Below are positions 1 to 7,600 of a stretch of 18,403 nucleotides of DNA, one piece after another. The translations under genes were made by a program, and so were the position numbers. Below the pieces are notes generated by a model. That model saw only the letters and a program-made list of their open reading frames with translations, made no database searches and was not told the origin of the DNA. Numbering within the stretch: the stretch's first letter is position 1; every line of letters starts with the position of its first letter. This DNA is from Planctomycetaceae bacterium (lineage in GTDB: Bacteria; Planctomycetota; Planctomycetia; Pirellulales; Thermoguttaceae): the NCBI GenBank assembly GCA_031282385.1, contig JAITDV010000058.1:1-18403 (forward strand), read 5' to 3'.

Positions 1-111
1 TTTAAGGAAAATCTCGGATAAAACAATAACTATATTGCAAATTATAACTCTAAATTGCAACCAGATAAGCCCAGAATTTATAGCACCAAATGACTTTTTC
101 AGGGACAACTA
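1..111. mobile_element. Family B inverted-repeat element, right part (cut by window edge)
   Basis: These bases align without gaps to 7193-7303 with about six differences, so they are the right-hand part of the same repeat. The right terminus reads CAGGGACAACTA, the inverted counterpart of the left terminus at 7073. The left part of this copy lies outside the window. No transposase is visible. It is probably a non-autonomous, MITE-like element or the end of a decayed insertion sequence; which one cannot be decided here. Confidence 0.75.
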
Positions 112-287
112 TTTATAAACCGGCACGGCAGACGGTAACGTAACAAAACGCAGTAACCGATTTGTTATTAATATTTTCCCAGTTGTGTTGTTTTCGGACA
201 ACTTCACTTGAATGCAAGATTCAAGTACAACGATGCGTAACATAGCCAAATATACAAGGAAATTTTATTCGGCAGAAAAGATGGTTT

Positions 288-390
288 TAAACTGTTCACA
301 CTTTAAATTTCGTTTACCTTCGCCTGCTTACTCACCGAAAAGCAGGCTTTTACGCTCTTGAGTCACGCAATTTATAGGGCGAACAGTTTA
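288..390 (+). mobile_element. Family A ~102-bp palindromic element, copy 1
   Basis: Perfect 10-bp terminal inverted repeats, TAAACTGTTC at 288-297 and GAACAGTTTA at 381-390, enclose a GC-rich hairpin (CCTGCTT / AAGCAGG) followed by TTTTA. The same unit recurs throughout the window. The last three bases on the plus strand, TTA, are the TAA stop codon of the minus-strand transglutaminase-like gene, so the element abuts or overlaps that gene's 3' end. TA at both outer edges suggests insertion at a TA dinucleotide. Confidence 0.85.
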
Positions 391-1992
391 GAATTTCTCT
401 ATATGTATTTCTATTTGTCCGATAGTTTTGAGAATTGATCGGCATATTGCGGCAATTGAATCGTTTTTCAGTGAATCATCTGTGATTTTTATTCTGGCGG
501 CATCCGCACCGCCAAAACCAAATGCCGCATCAAGCGGTCGCCAGATTCCCGCAACATATACTTCATTCCACAAATGAAAAACCATTATTACGTCTTGCGA
601 TTCTTTTTTATCTTTTTGATTTGCATAAACGAATCCGAGAACTACTCTTGACGGAATTCCTTTTTTTCTGCAAAGTGCCGTCAACAAAACCGCTTGTTCC
701 GTACAATCCCCGCAACCCGACTGCAAAACATCAGACGACGACGCAAATCCCAACCTAAACGAAATCAATCGTATCCGCTGCGAAACCAACTTCTCCAACT
801 CAACCGCAGTTTGCCAAACTGTCAACTTGTCCGACTCTATCGAATCCGCCAGTTTCTGCAAATCAGGATCATCAAGATTAATCAATCCGCTTGACATAAG
901 ATATTCATCAAATTGTTTTGAATCGTCTGCTGTATTCGTTGTGTTATTATTTGTAATTTCATATTCTTTGTTACCATATTGGGTCGGGTCTTCATTGATA
1001 GAACTCCAAACCGTAATAACAGCACGTTGCGGATGAATTATTTTAACTTTTTGAAAAGGCGAATCGACAAATGTATCTTTGATATCAAGCGAATTATTTT
1101 TGATAGATTTTATCTTAACAGAAAATGAAATCGGCGTTAATTCCCGCGGCAAAGTAATCGGCGTATGCAATTGTACTTCCCCGATGTCGCCGTATTCGAC
1201 GTGATTGTTTGCGGTAAGAATGGCGGTTGCGTGTCTTTTTGAAGTGCGCAATGTTGATATGATTCTGTCTCCGAATTCGATTTCGGTATAGATTATATTA
1301 CCGTTGCGGTCTACACTATAACGACCCTCAAAAATCACTTTATCGGCAACATAACTCCGCACAAAAATATCTAATAATTTTCTACCATTACATTGATTTG
1401 AAACTTTTATTTCTGTTGCTTTCAATTTTGTTTCGATTATTTGAGATTGGCTCGGATCAAAATAAGTCATCTTACGTTCATCGCCAATTTGCATTGGTTT
1501 TTCTAGCAGTGATCTTATTACCGCGTCTGCTCCGGCAACTTTATTCCACGCAATTGAATTTTTGGTTTCGCCGTTTGAAATCATTAACTTGTCATCCTGT
1601 ACTTGAAAATTTGTTTCAATTGGGTTTAATCCTACTTTCATCATTGACTTGCCCGCCACAAAAAAACCATCCGCATCCGATTCAGAAACCGATGTCATCG
1701 CAACATCAAACCGCTCTCCGCGCCGTAACAAAAGCAATCGGCTTTGTTGTTGGAAATATTTGTTACGAATAATCGTTTTTTGAAACCCGATTTGTTTCCC
1801 GCCATCAGATACAACTTCCCAATATTCGCCGCCATCCCGCAACACATTGTCCGTTACAACTACATCCGCAACCGGCATCATTAACTGCGAAACAAAATCA
1901 TCAACAAAACGCGGAATGCCAAAAATATAAAACAACACACACAACGTTACACTCAAAAGAAAAAACAATAAAATAAATAATCTATTCAACAT
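388..1992 (-). CDS. Membrane-anchored transglutaminase-like (papain-fold) protein
   Basis: The 534-residue product starts with a short basic stretch and one hydrophobic segment (about residues 5-27), then a long extracytoplasmic region of mainly beta-type sequence, and ends in a transglutaminase-like domain. The presumed catalytic triad is complete: Cys430 in GDCTEQ, His473 in HLWNEV and Asp488 in PLDAAFG. Proteins of this fold are cysteine proteases, amidases or transglutaminases; substrate and reaction cannot be read from the sequence. I chose the ATG at 1990-1992 because it puts the membrane segment at the N-terminus; an in-frame TTG at 2034 would add 14 residues. No Shine-Dalgarno sequence is evident at either. 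The gene stands alone, divergent from the oxidoreductase at 2559. Its stop codon coincides with the terminal TTA of the repeat at 288-390, so the natural C-terminus may have been changed by a few residues. Confidence 0.85.
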   Translation of the reverse strand: MLNRLFILLFFLLSVTLCVLFYIFGIPRFVDDFVSQLMMPVADVVVTDNVLRDGGEYWEVVSDGGKQIGFQKTIIRNKYFQQQSRLLLLRRGERFDVAMTSVSESDADGFFVAGKSMMKVGLNPIETNFQVQDDKLMISNGETKNSIAWNKVAGADAVIRSLLEKPMQIGDERKMTYFDPSQSQIIETKLKATEIKVSNQCNGRKLLDIFVRSYVADKVIFEGRYSVDRNGNIIYTEIEFGDRIISTLRTSKRHATAILTANNHVEYGDIGEVQLHTPITLPRELTPISFSVKIKSIKNNSLDIKDTFVDSPFQKVKIIHPQRAVITVWSSINEDPTQYGNKEYEITNNNTTNTADDSKQFDEYLMSSGLINLDDPDLQKLADSIESDKLTVWQTAVELEKLVSQRIRLISFRLGFASSSDVLQSGCGDCTEQAVLLTALCRKKGIPSRVVLGFVYANQKDKKESQDVIMVFHLWNEVYVAGIWRPLDAAFGFGGADAARIKITDDSLKNDSIAAICRSILKTIGQIEIHIEKF

Positions 1993-2558
1993 TTTCACAT
2001 ACAACTCGGTTAAGTATTTTTCAAACACGAACAAATTTTGATTTTGAGATTTGTGTTATTGATAATGCAGCATTCGGAAATGATACCGAATTTTTCTCTT
2101 CCAAAAATTTTCCAGTATCCTTTGACTGGAGTTTTCTACCGCCGTGATTCCCTCAAACTTGCAGTCAACCGTTATAAACGTTTTTTTAATTTCCGCAACC
2201 TTTCTACAGTTGCCGAAAACGATTTTCTGCCTTTCACTATACTGTTCGTACTATAAATTGCGTGTCTCAAGAGCGTAAAAACCTCCTTCCAAAATGTAAG
2301 CCGGCAGCGGCAAAGGAAATTTAAAGTGTGAATAGTTTACATATCTCAATGTAATCAGAAAATCTATCCAATCACAAATCTCCGAAAAATTATAAACCTA
2401 CTCAAAACAACTATTGAATAATTACCAATTTTTTTCTTGCCGGTCTTTTATGTTTTTTTGAGTTAGGGTAGAATGTGTCGCTTGTCAGTTTGCCCACGTC
2501 GGTAAACTTAATCAACAAACCTATAACTTAAAACAAACATTAAACAAATAAATTCAAA
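1993..2558. other. Gene-free divergent spacer
   Basis: This spacer separates the divergent transglutaminase-like and oxidoreductase genes and should hold both promoters. I found no convincing paired -35/-10 boxes. The 72-codon reading frame at 2038-2256 has no family resemblance and no ribosome binding site, and I do not call it. The one recognisable structure is the family A repeat at 2238-2339. The stretch 2340-2558 is AT-rich and holds nothing I can name. Confidence 0.6.
2238..2339 (-). mobile_element. Family A element, copy 2
   Basis: On the plus strand it begins TATACTGTTCGTACTATAAA and ends GTGTGAATAGTTTA, the reverse orientation of copy 1. The central hairpin has decayed: the arm CCTGCTT is changed to CCTCCTT and the opposite arm to AAGCCGG. 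It lies in the divergent spacer upstream of both flanking genes rather than behind a stop codon. Confidence 0.8.
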
Positions 2559-4460
2559 ATGTACCTTACAAACGAACAAAAAAATATCGGCAAAGAAAAT
2601 TTCTTTGCAACCATCGGTAGCGAATTTCTACAACGAAAACTACTCAAAGAAATCAACTCAAAAGAATTAAAATCCGGTAAAGGACTCGGCGCAAAATTCT
2701 TTGGATACAGCACCATCCAAAAACCAGTCAGAGTCGCTATCCTAGGTACCGGAGACGAAGGCGGTATCCTCATCGGCGCAATAAACCCCGCTTACGTCAA
2801 AGTTGTTGCAATCGCCGACGTTAGACCTTTTAACCAATATCGCGCCTTTCACGGAGACGAATCCAGTGCCAATGCCCGCGCACGTACTGGCTTGATCAAA
2901 AAATACGGTTGGAAAGATGAAACGGAAGCCCGCTCAAACGTCCGCGTTTACGGCGACTACAAAGAACTACTCGAACAAGAAAAAAATATCACCGACTCGG
3001 AGTCGTCAATCGAAGCTGTTATAATCGGTCTCCCATTATTCCTACACGCCCCCGCCGCCATCGCCGCAATGAAACAAGGTTATCACGTCCTTACTGAAAA
3101 ACTCATGGCTCATACCGTCGCAAATTGCAAAGAAATCGCACGCGCCGCCACACTCTATAAAAAACATTGCGCCACCGGACACCAAAGACATTACAACATC
3201 CTCTACGACTTAATTGTAAAAATTCTACAAAGCGGCGCCGCCGGAAATATTCACTATATTGCCGCTCAATGGCACCGAAATAATAAACCCGGCGCCGATA
3301 GCTGGAAACAACCCATTCCCATCGAAATCAAACCAAACGATGGCTCCTTGACCGGTAAACTCGAAGACCTGTTGCAACGCCAAGAAGCAAAACTAAAAAA
3401 AGGCGGTCTAAAACCAAACGAAAAATCCCTACTCGAAAAACAAATCGCTCAAACAAAAGCTCAAATCGCAGATAAAATTCTAGTTGCCGGCGGTGAATAT
3501 AACGGTTTCAAATTCAAATCCGCCGAACAATACGGTTACAAAAACGAACAACTAAAAATCGATGACTCAAATAATCCCTACGATAGACCCGCCGCCGAAG
3601 AACTCATCCGTTGGAGACTCTTTGACAGAACCAGCGCAGGCTTGATGGCAGAACTCGGCTCACACCAACTCGACGCCGCAAGCATATTCATCGCCGCAAT
3701 GCACGGCGGCAAAAAACAACACCCCTTGTCCGTCTCCGCCACCGCTACCAGAACAATTTTTCCTCAAAGCCTAAATGATTCTCCTATTGACCGTGATGTC
3801 GATGACCATGTTCATTGCGTTTACGACTACGCCGCGCCAAATTACAACCAAAACGATGAACTCGGTAAACAACGGAAAATCACTGTTGCCTATTCATCAA
3901 TCAACGGAAACGGCTTCGGTGGATACGGCGAAACCATACTAGGAACAAAAGCTACCATCGTTATTGAAAGCGAAAAAGAAGCTATGTTTTACGACCGCGC
4001 CGAAGTAAACCACAAAACAAAAATCACCGTAGAAGGCGCCGGAGATAAAAAACAACTAAAAGTTACGCGACCTGCCGACGGTCAAGAAGGCGACCCACTT
4101 TCTACCGCTATTGCACTACAAGCTACTTTCGGTGATATAAGCAGAGGATATTGTGAAGAAATCGAACATTGGGCTTTTTGCATCAGAAATAACCCCGACG
4201 CAGACCCAAAAAAAGAAATTGAATTAGACGAACCCGAAAAAAGAAAAGTTAAACTAATACCAAAATGCCACCCAGAAGTCGCTATGGGAGACGCTATCAT
4301 CGCCCTAACAACAAATATTGCTGCAAAACTAGGAAAAACTATTGAATTCGAAGAAGCTTGGTTCAACCCAAATAACAACGAAACTCCAGAAGCAAAATAC
4401 CTGGCAGAAAATAACCCAGAATTAAAAAATTTCTACACCCCAGATATAAATAAATATTAA
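2559..4460 (+). CDS. Gfo/Idh/MocA-family oxidoreductase, long planctomycete-type
   Basis: The 633-residue protein should be an NAD(P)-dependent oxidoreductase acting on a sugar, sugar acid or inositol-like substrate; the exact substrate is unknown. A Rossmann nucleotide-binding loop (ILGTGDEGG) begins near residue 60, followed by an acidic residue after the second strand (AIADVRP). The family EKP motif appears as TEKLMAHT with Lys181; GHQRHYN follows at about 207. The C-terminal half carries ELGSHQLDAAS with His369 and Asp372, the usual catalytic/substrate position. Residues about 262-307 form a Lys/Gln/Glu-rich, coiled-coil-like insertion absent from ordinary ~350-residue family members. No N-terminal signal peptide is obvious; residues 1-55 are hydrophilic. 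The ATG at 2559 is the only sensible start and lacks a Shine-Dalgarno sequence. A near-perfect palindrome follows 14 bases after the stop. Confidence 0.9.
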   Translation: MYLTNEQKNIGKENFFATIGSEFLQRKLLKEINSKELKSGKGLGAKFFGYSTIQKPVRVAILGTGDEGGILIGAINPAYVKVVAIADVRPFNQYRAFHGDESSANARARTGLIKKYGWKDETEARSNVRVYGDYKELLEQEKNITDSESSIEAVIIGLPLFLHAPAAIAAMKQGYHVLTEKLMAHTVANCKEIARAATLYKKHCATGHQRHYNILYDLIVKILQSGAAGNIHYIAAQWHRNNKPGADSWKQPIPIEIKPNDGSLTGKLEDLLQRQEAKLKKGGLKPNEKSLLEKQIAQTKAQIADKILVAGGEYNGFKFKSAEQYGYKNEQLKIDDSNNPYDRPAAEELIRWRLFDRTSAGLMAELGSHQLDAASIFIAAMHGGKKQHPLSVSATATRTIFPQSLNDSPIDRDVDDHVHCVYDYAAPNYNQNDELGKQRKITVAYSSINGNGFGGYGETILGTKATIVIESEKEAMFYDRAEVNHKTKITVEGAGDKKQLKVTRPADGQEGDPLSTAIALQATFGDISRGYCEEIEHWAFCIRNNPDADPKKEIELDEPEKRKVKLIPKCHPEVAMGDAIIALTTNIAAKLGKTIEFEEAWFNPNNNETPEAKYLAENNPELKNFYTPDINKY

Positions 4461-4474
4461 AGTACCCCAACCAA

Positions 4475-4524
4475 AAATTGACATTAATTGACCGAATTCA
4501 AATTCAGTCAACTAATGTCAATTT
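4475..4524 (+). terminator. Near-perfect 50-base palindrome behind the oxidoreductase gene
   Basis: The two 24-base arms pair around 4499/4500 with only two mismatches and virtually no loop. It starts 14 bases after the stop of the gene ending at 4460. There is no long T-run on either side, so a classical intrinsic terminator is not shown; it could be a bidirectional transcription barrier, an RNA 3'-end protector, or a protein-binding palindrome. Confidence 0.6.
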
Positions 4525-4545
4525 AAATCAAAAAATCCACAAATA

Positions 4546-5098
4546 TCAATTCTGAATTCTGGTCTTGTCAATTTTCTTCTGAAAAGTCTCTATCGTCGGA
4601 CAAACTTCAACATAATCCAATAATTCCCGTAACACTCTCAAATCATCAATTTGTTGAAGTTTCTCTAACATCTCCCCCGAAACCTTGCCAAATCAATGAC
4701 GCAAAAATCCCAATATCGTCTGACACAAGTCTCATGCGCCTCTCGAAAATACTCCCGCTTCTCAGCTTCAGCTTTTTGTATTTTGGCTAACATTTTATCG
4801 TATAGACAAACGGGCATTTTTATACCTCCTTTCTCTTCTGTATATTTTCTAATTTTTTCACAAATCGTTTTGGTTAATTTAGGTGTATTGAAATAGCCAT
4901 AGTTCAATATATCAACCAATAATTCTTGCATTACAGGATAATGTATCTCTGGTAACATCTTGTCAACTATCTGCCCCTTTACGTTTTACAGCGTAGGAAA
5001 CTGATTTGAGCATTGACACCCAAATATTAACAATATAAACAACCATTTGCAACATCGTCCAAAAATGATTTTGCGCCTTGAGCTCTATCAGTACCGAG
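4546..5098 (-). pseudogene. Frameshifted remnant of an Rpn-type PD-(D/E)XK nuclease / transposase-like protein
   Basis: Three reading segments on the minus strand read as one degraded protein. The first (5098 down to 4963) gives VLIELKAQ, then an aromatic stretch ending NIWVSML, resembling the motif-II/III core of Rpn-family (recombination-promoting) nucleases with its E-x-K pair. The second (about 4985 down to 4667) continues KGQIVDKMLPEIHYPVMQEL and a Lys/Glu-rich helical stretch to DLARF. The third (4671 down to 4546) gives MLEKLQQIDDLRVLRELLDY and VCPTIETF, like the C-terminal tail seen in many Rpn-type proteins. The shifts fall in G runs (about 4982-4985 and 4675-4679); one base less in the first and one more in the second would restore a continuous frame. 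The N-terminal part, including the first catalytic Asp region, is missing, and the fragment starts only a few bases behind the preceding gene's stop. Family assignment is by eye. The 97-codon frame at 4665-4958 is the middle segment and could still be translated. Confidence 0.55.
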
Positions 5099-5105
5099 AC
5101 AACTA

Positions 5106-6005
5106 CTATGGGATTGGTTCTAAAGTCAGACTGTTTGGCTTTATTTCTGGTATTTTTGTGTTACCGTCAATCGTTTGAACCTTTGGCGGATCACCGGCTT
5201 TTACCGTAAAATCATAACGAAAATACTCCGTCATAAGCAAAATCACGCCTACCGATAAAAAAATTATTCCTCCTCCAAGCATCACTCTAAAAACATTGTT
5301 CCTATCTTTCATATCACGTTTATCGCCATCTGTTCCTCTGTTAAAAAACATCCAAGCAGGAACCAAAAGACCCAAAAAACCAAACAAATTCATCAACACA
5401 ACATACCAAACCAAAGTATTAAAACCAATTCCAACAGGTCGCCCATATATCCCCTTAATATTCATAAAACATAACCACAACAAAAAAATAAAAAAAACTA
5501 CCGCACATATCATTCCCTCTACTCCTACCGGCTTGCTCCCTATAACAAAAGATAATAAACGACGCCATAAAAAAACTCTCTTCTTTTTTTCCCCTCTTGC
5601 AGTTTCCAACGAAATTCCAGCAGAATCCAAATCAATCGGCGGTTCAACTGGAGAAATTTCTGAATCAACCAAAAACGGTAACTTTGGACTCAATTCTAAT
5701 TCAGAATTAAATTCAAACGACTCGTCAAAATCTATAGATGGTTCTTGAGAAACCTCATGTTCCGATTCCAATACATCCGTTAAGTTAATAGAGTCTCCAA
5801 TAGACTCTACCGAATCAATAAATTCATTTGAGGAAGTTTCAGGAATTGTTGCTTCTAAATCTACAGCAGTTGCCTCCGAACTTGGAGCTAAATCATCCGA
5901 TAAATTCTTTTCCAAATTATTATTCTCATTGTCATCTCCGAAAAAAGTAATAAAATCTATTTCCTCATCATTTTTGTCTTGATAAATATTGTCATCTTGA
6001 GACAC
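5106..6005 (-). CDS. Hypothetical membrane protein: long acidic N-terminus, three transmembrane helices
   Basis: I do not recognise this 299-residue protein. Residues 1-138 are strongly acidic and Ser-rich with no predicted membrane segment, so probably a disordered tail. A basic patch (GEKKKRVFLWRR) precedes three hydrophobic helices at about 164-182, 195-221 and 241-262, and about 35 Pro/Lys-containing residues follow. The inside-positive rule suggests a cytoplasmic N-terminus and an exported C-terminal tail. The GTG at 6005 is chosen because AGGAG lies seven bases upstream. It is transcribed away from the 1.6-kb repeat-rich spacer; the Rpn-type remnant begins a few bases behind its stop. 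No function is assigned. Confidence 0.75.
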   Translation of the reverse strand: MSQDDNIYQDKNDEEIDFITFFGDDNENNNLEKNLSDDLAPSSEATAVDLEATIPETSSNEFIDSVESIGDSINLTDVLESEHEVSQEPSIDFDESFEFNSELELSPKLPFLVDSEISPVEPPIDLDSAGISLETARGEKKKRVFLWRRLLSFVIGSKPVGVEGMICAVVFFIFLLWLCFMNIKGIYGRPVGIGFNTLVWYVVLMNLFGFLGLLVPAWMFFNRGTDGDKRDMKDRNNVFRVMLGGGIIFLSVGVILLMTEYFRYDFTVKAGDPPKVQTIDGNTKIPEIKPNSLTLEPIP

Positions 6006-6012
6006 TGGAGTT

Positions 6013-6017
6013 CTCCT
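6013..6017 (-). promoter_or_regulatory. Shine-Dalgarno AGGAG fixing a GTG start
   Basis: AGGAG on the minus strand sits seven bases before the GTG at 6005. It supports that start and contrasts with several other genes in this window that have no such site. Confidence 0.7.
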
Positions 6018-6035
6018 TCAATATGAAAAAAATTA

Positions 6036-6429
6036 GTAACTATTCAGTCTTGTGTTTTTTTATCTGCAACTATTCTGCCCCAAAGACCAATGAACCCGCG
6101 CTGGACAACATAATTTTCCAAACGGTCCTGATATTGCAGCCTATAACCCTATTTATCAAAATTTATCAAATTTCCATTATTAGCCGACAATTTCGTTAAT
6201 ATACGCTCTTATTCCATTATTTTTACGGGTGACAATTTGGGTAGATGTTATTAAAAAAATAATGGCATAAGGGCGCGTTAGGGGAAATTGATTGCTACTA
6301 AATTGCTATTAAGGGGACTTGGATAAATAAGGGTTGTTTACTTTAGATCGCTACATTTCCGCCGACTTCGTCCCTGTTACCCTAACCTACAAAAATTGAA
6401 TTGCAGGAATCCCGCAACTGAATAGTTGC
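6036..6429. repeat. Inverted-repeat element (family C) enclosing a 187-bp long hairpin
   Basis: The outer ends carry GTAACTATTCAGTC (6036-6049) and its inverted counterpart ACTGAATAGTTGC (6417-6429). Inside, 6147-6333 fold into a long imperfect hairpin: CGCTCTTATTCCATTATTTT (from 6204) pairs with AAAATAATGGCATAAGGGCG (to 6275), and CCCTATTTATC near 6147 pairs with GATAAATAAGGG ending at 6333. No coding frame is supported. The same TGAATAGTTAC motif recurs near 12165, 13620-13711 and 15261, so this may be a further non-autonomous repeat family. Confidence 0.5.
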
Positions 6430-6504
6430 AAAAATTAAACTACATCTCTCCCTCAATTCACTGAATGTTTTATATCTTGGAGAGCTTGGACAACGCGGAA
6501 AGTT

Positions 6505-6602
6505 TAAACTGTTCACACTTTAAGTTTTGTTTACTATTGTCTGTTGAACTATGAAAACAGGCATTTACGTTCTTTAGTCTCGCATATAGTGCGCTCAGTT
6601 TA
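6505..6602 (+). mobile_element. Family A element, copy 3 (diverged)
   Basis: It starts TAAACTGTTCACACTTTAAG like copy 1 and ends GCGCTCAGTTTA. The central part has drifted, but AGGCATTTACGTTCTTTAGT still matches the consensus AGGCTTTTACGCTCTTGAGT. The interval 6603-6844 holds nothing I can support; the 77-codon frame at 6544-6777 overlaps this repeat and is not called. Confidence 0.7.
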
Positions 6603-6844
6603 CCAATTTGCCATCATCAACCTGGTGGAATTTTTCATTTTACATCTCAATCACTTAATGCCCCAAAATATAAAACTATCAAGAAATTTACGCCGCCCAA
6701 CCAAAATCAACAACACCCTTCGCCCCTATCGACAAATAATAATGAAAAATTTACATTTTTGTAACCATTCTGCATAATTTCCGTTTTTTGCAATAGTGCT
6801 CATGTTTGTCAAGTCCTCAAAGTCTATCTGTTGTTGACACCTTT

Positions 6845-7046
6845 TAAACAATTCACACTTTAAATTTTCTTTGCTGCCGCCTGATTACCTGTCGGAGAGC
6901 AGGTTTTAAACTGTTCATACTTTAAATTTCTTTACCGCCGCCTGCTTACCTATCGGAAAGCAGGCTTTTACGCTCTTGAGTCATGAGATTTATAGTACGA
7001 ACAGTATACGCCCTTGAGTCACGCAATTTATGGTACGAACAGCATA
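6845..7046 (+). mobile_element. Family A element, copy 4, interrupted by a second copy
   Basis: The left part (6845-6908, starting TAAACAATTC) and right part (7009-7046, ending GAACAGCATA) together make a 102-bp family A unit. Removing 6907-7008 with one TA rejoins CAGGTTTTA to CGCCCTTGAGTCACGC, close to the consensus junction CAGGCTTTTACGCTCTTGAG. This copy was therefore complete before it was split. Confidence 0.8.
6907..7008 (+). mobile_element. Family A element, copy 5, nested inside copy 4 at a TA site
   Basis: This is a full 102-bp unit (TAAACTGTTC to GAACAGTATA) whose hairpin arms GCCTGCTT and AAGCAGGC are intact. It lies inside copy 4 with TA at both junctions, as expected for insertion at TA with duplication of the dinucleotide, the pattern of IS630/Tc1-mariner-type transposition. 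It encodes no protein, so any mobility needed a transposase from elsewhere. Confidence 0.85.
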
Positions 7047-7072
7047 CAAAAGGAAAAACTGAAATTTGTAAC

Positions 7073-7303
7073 TAGTTGTCCCTGAAAAAGTCTTTTTGTT
7101 GGTTTAATGGTAGCCAACTTGTTCGTGGCGAGTTCGTTTGAGCATCTGAAAGAGGACTCCTTGTCAATTAATTTTGATAATATTTGCAAGGTTTTAAGGA
7201 AAATCTCGGATAAAACAATAACTACATTGCAAATTATAACACTCAATTACAACCTGATAAGCCCAGAATTTATAGCACCAAATGACTTTTCCAGGGACAA
7301 CTA
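7073..7303. mobile_element. Family B 231-bp inverted-repeat element, complete copy
   Basis: Left end TAGTTGTCCCTGAAAAAGTC (7073-7092) and right end GACTTTTCCAGGGACAACTA (7284-7303) are inverted repeats with one mismatch over 20 bases. Both edges are TA. The right 111 bases recur at 1-111. A 65-codon open frame spans 7107-7304 but resembles no transposase I know. It could be a MITE or an internally deleted insertion sequence. Confidence 0.75.
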
Positions 7304-7316
7304 ACTACTATGGGGA

Positions 7317-7385
7317 ATGTATGAGATTTCTGTAAAACCGGGAATAATCGACGCGGATACTGTTGAAATGATACCACCGAGTTAA
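7317..7385 (+). pseudogene. Possible coding remnant next to family B element
   Basis: A 22-codon frame reads MYEISVKPGIIDADTVEMIP and ends in TAA shortly after. The composition looks more like a natural protein end than random AT-rich DNA, and a GGGG lies just before the ATG. It begins 14 bases after the family B element, so it could be the tail of a gene that element disrupted. The evidence is thin and I cannot name a parent protein. From 7386 to 7600 I see only AT-rich leader sequence with CACGAATT repeated twice (7577-7594) before the next gene. Confidence 0.2.
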
Positions 7386-7600
7386 CAAGTAGGAAATCCC
7401 CTATTGTCAAAATTAATTCTTATAATAAGATAAACAGAAAGAGAGTTTGTCTTCTCAAAAGTTTTTAAGAGACAGCTTGAATAATTTTGATTTAAGGCAA
7501 CTTCTAAAAACCTATTTTTGACGGAATTATCGGAATTTTCAGGATATACAAATTTAGACAATAAATTTATTTTATCCACGAATTGACACGAATTTACTAA

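Noticed and set aside
206..226. Small hairpin ACTTGAAT/ATTCAAGT as a terminator
   Set aside because: Only eight AT-rich base pairs, no T-run and no gene ending nearby on either strand.
2038..2256. 72-codon plus-strand frame between the divergent genes
   Set aside because: It starts at a TTG, has no ribosome binding site or recognisable family, and its end runs into a family A repeat.
4665..4958. Intact 97-codon gene
   Set aside because: Related coding sequence continues in other frames on both sides, interrupted at G runs, so this is better described as the middle of a broken gene.
5296..5748. 150-codon plus-strand frame
   Set aside because: It is antisense to the 299-residue membrane protein, whose GTG start has a good ribosome binding site and whose protein has clear membrane helices; the opposite frame is a Lys/Pro/Asn-rich shadow.
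288..7046. CRISPR array
   Set aside because: The repeats are about 102 bp, palindromic at the ends, in both orientations and spaced irregularly by kilobases, with no cas genes.
7382..7579. 65-codon minus-strand frame upstream of the chelatase-like gene
   Set aside because: GTG start without a ribosome binding site, no recognisable motif, and it occupies the presumed promoter region.
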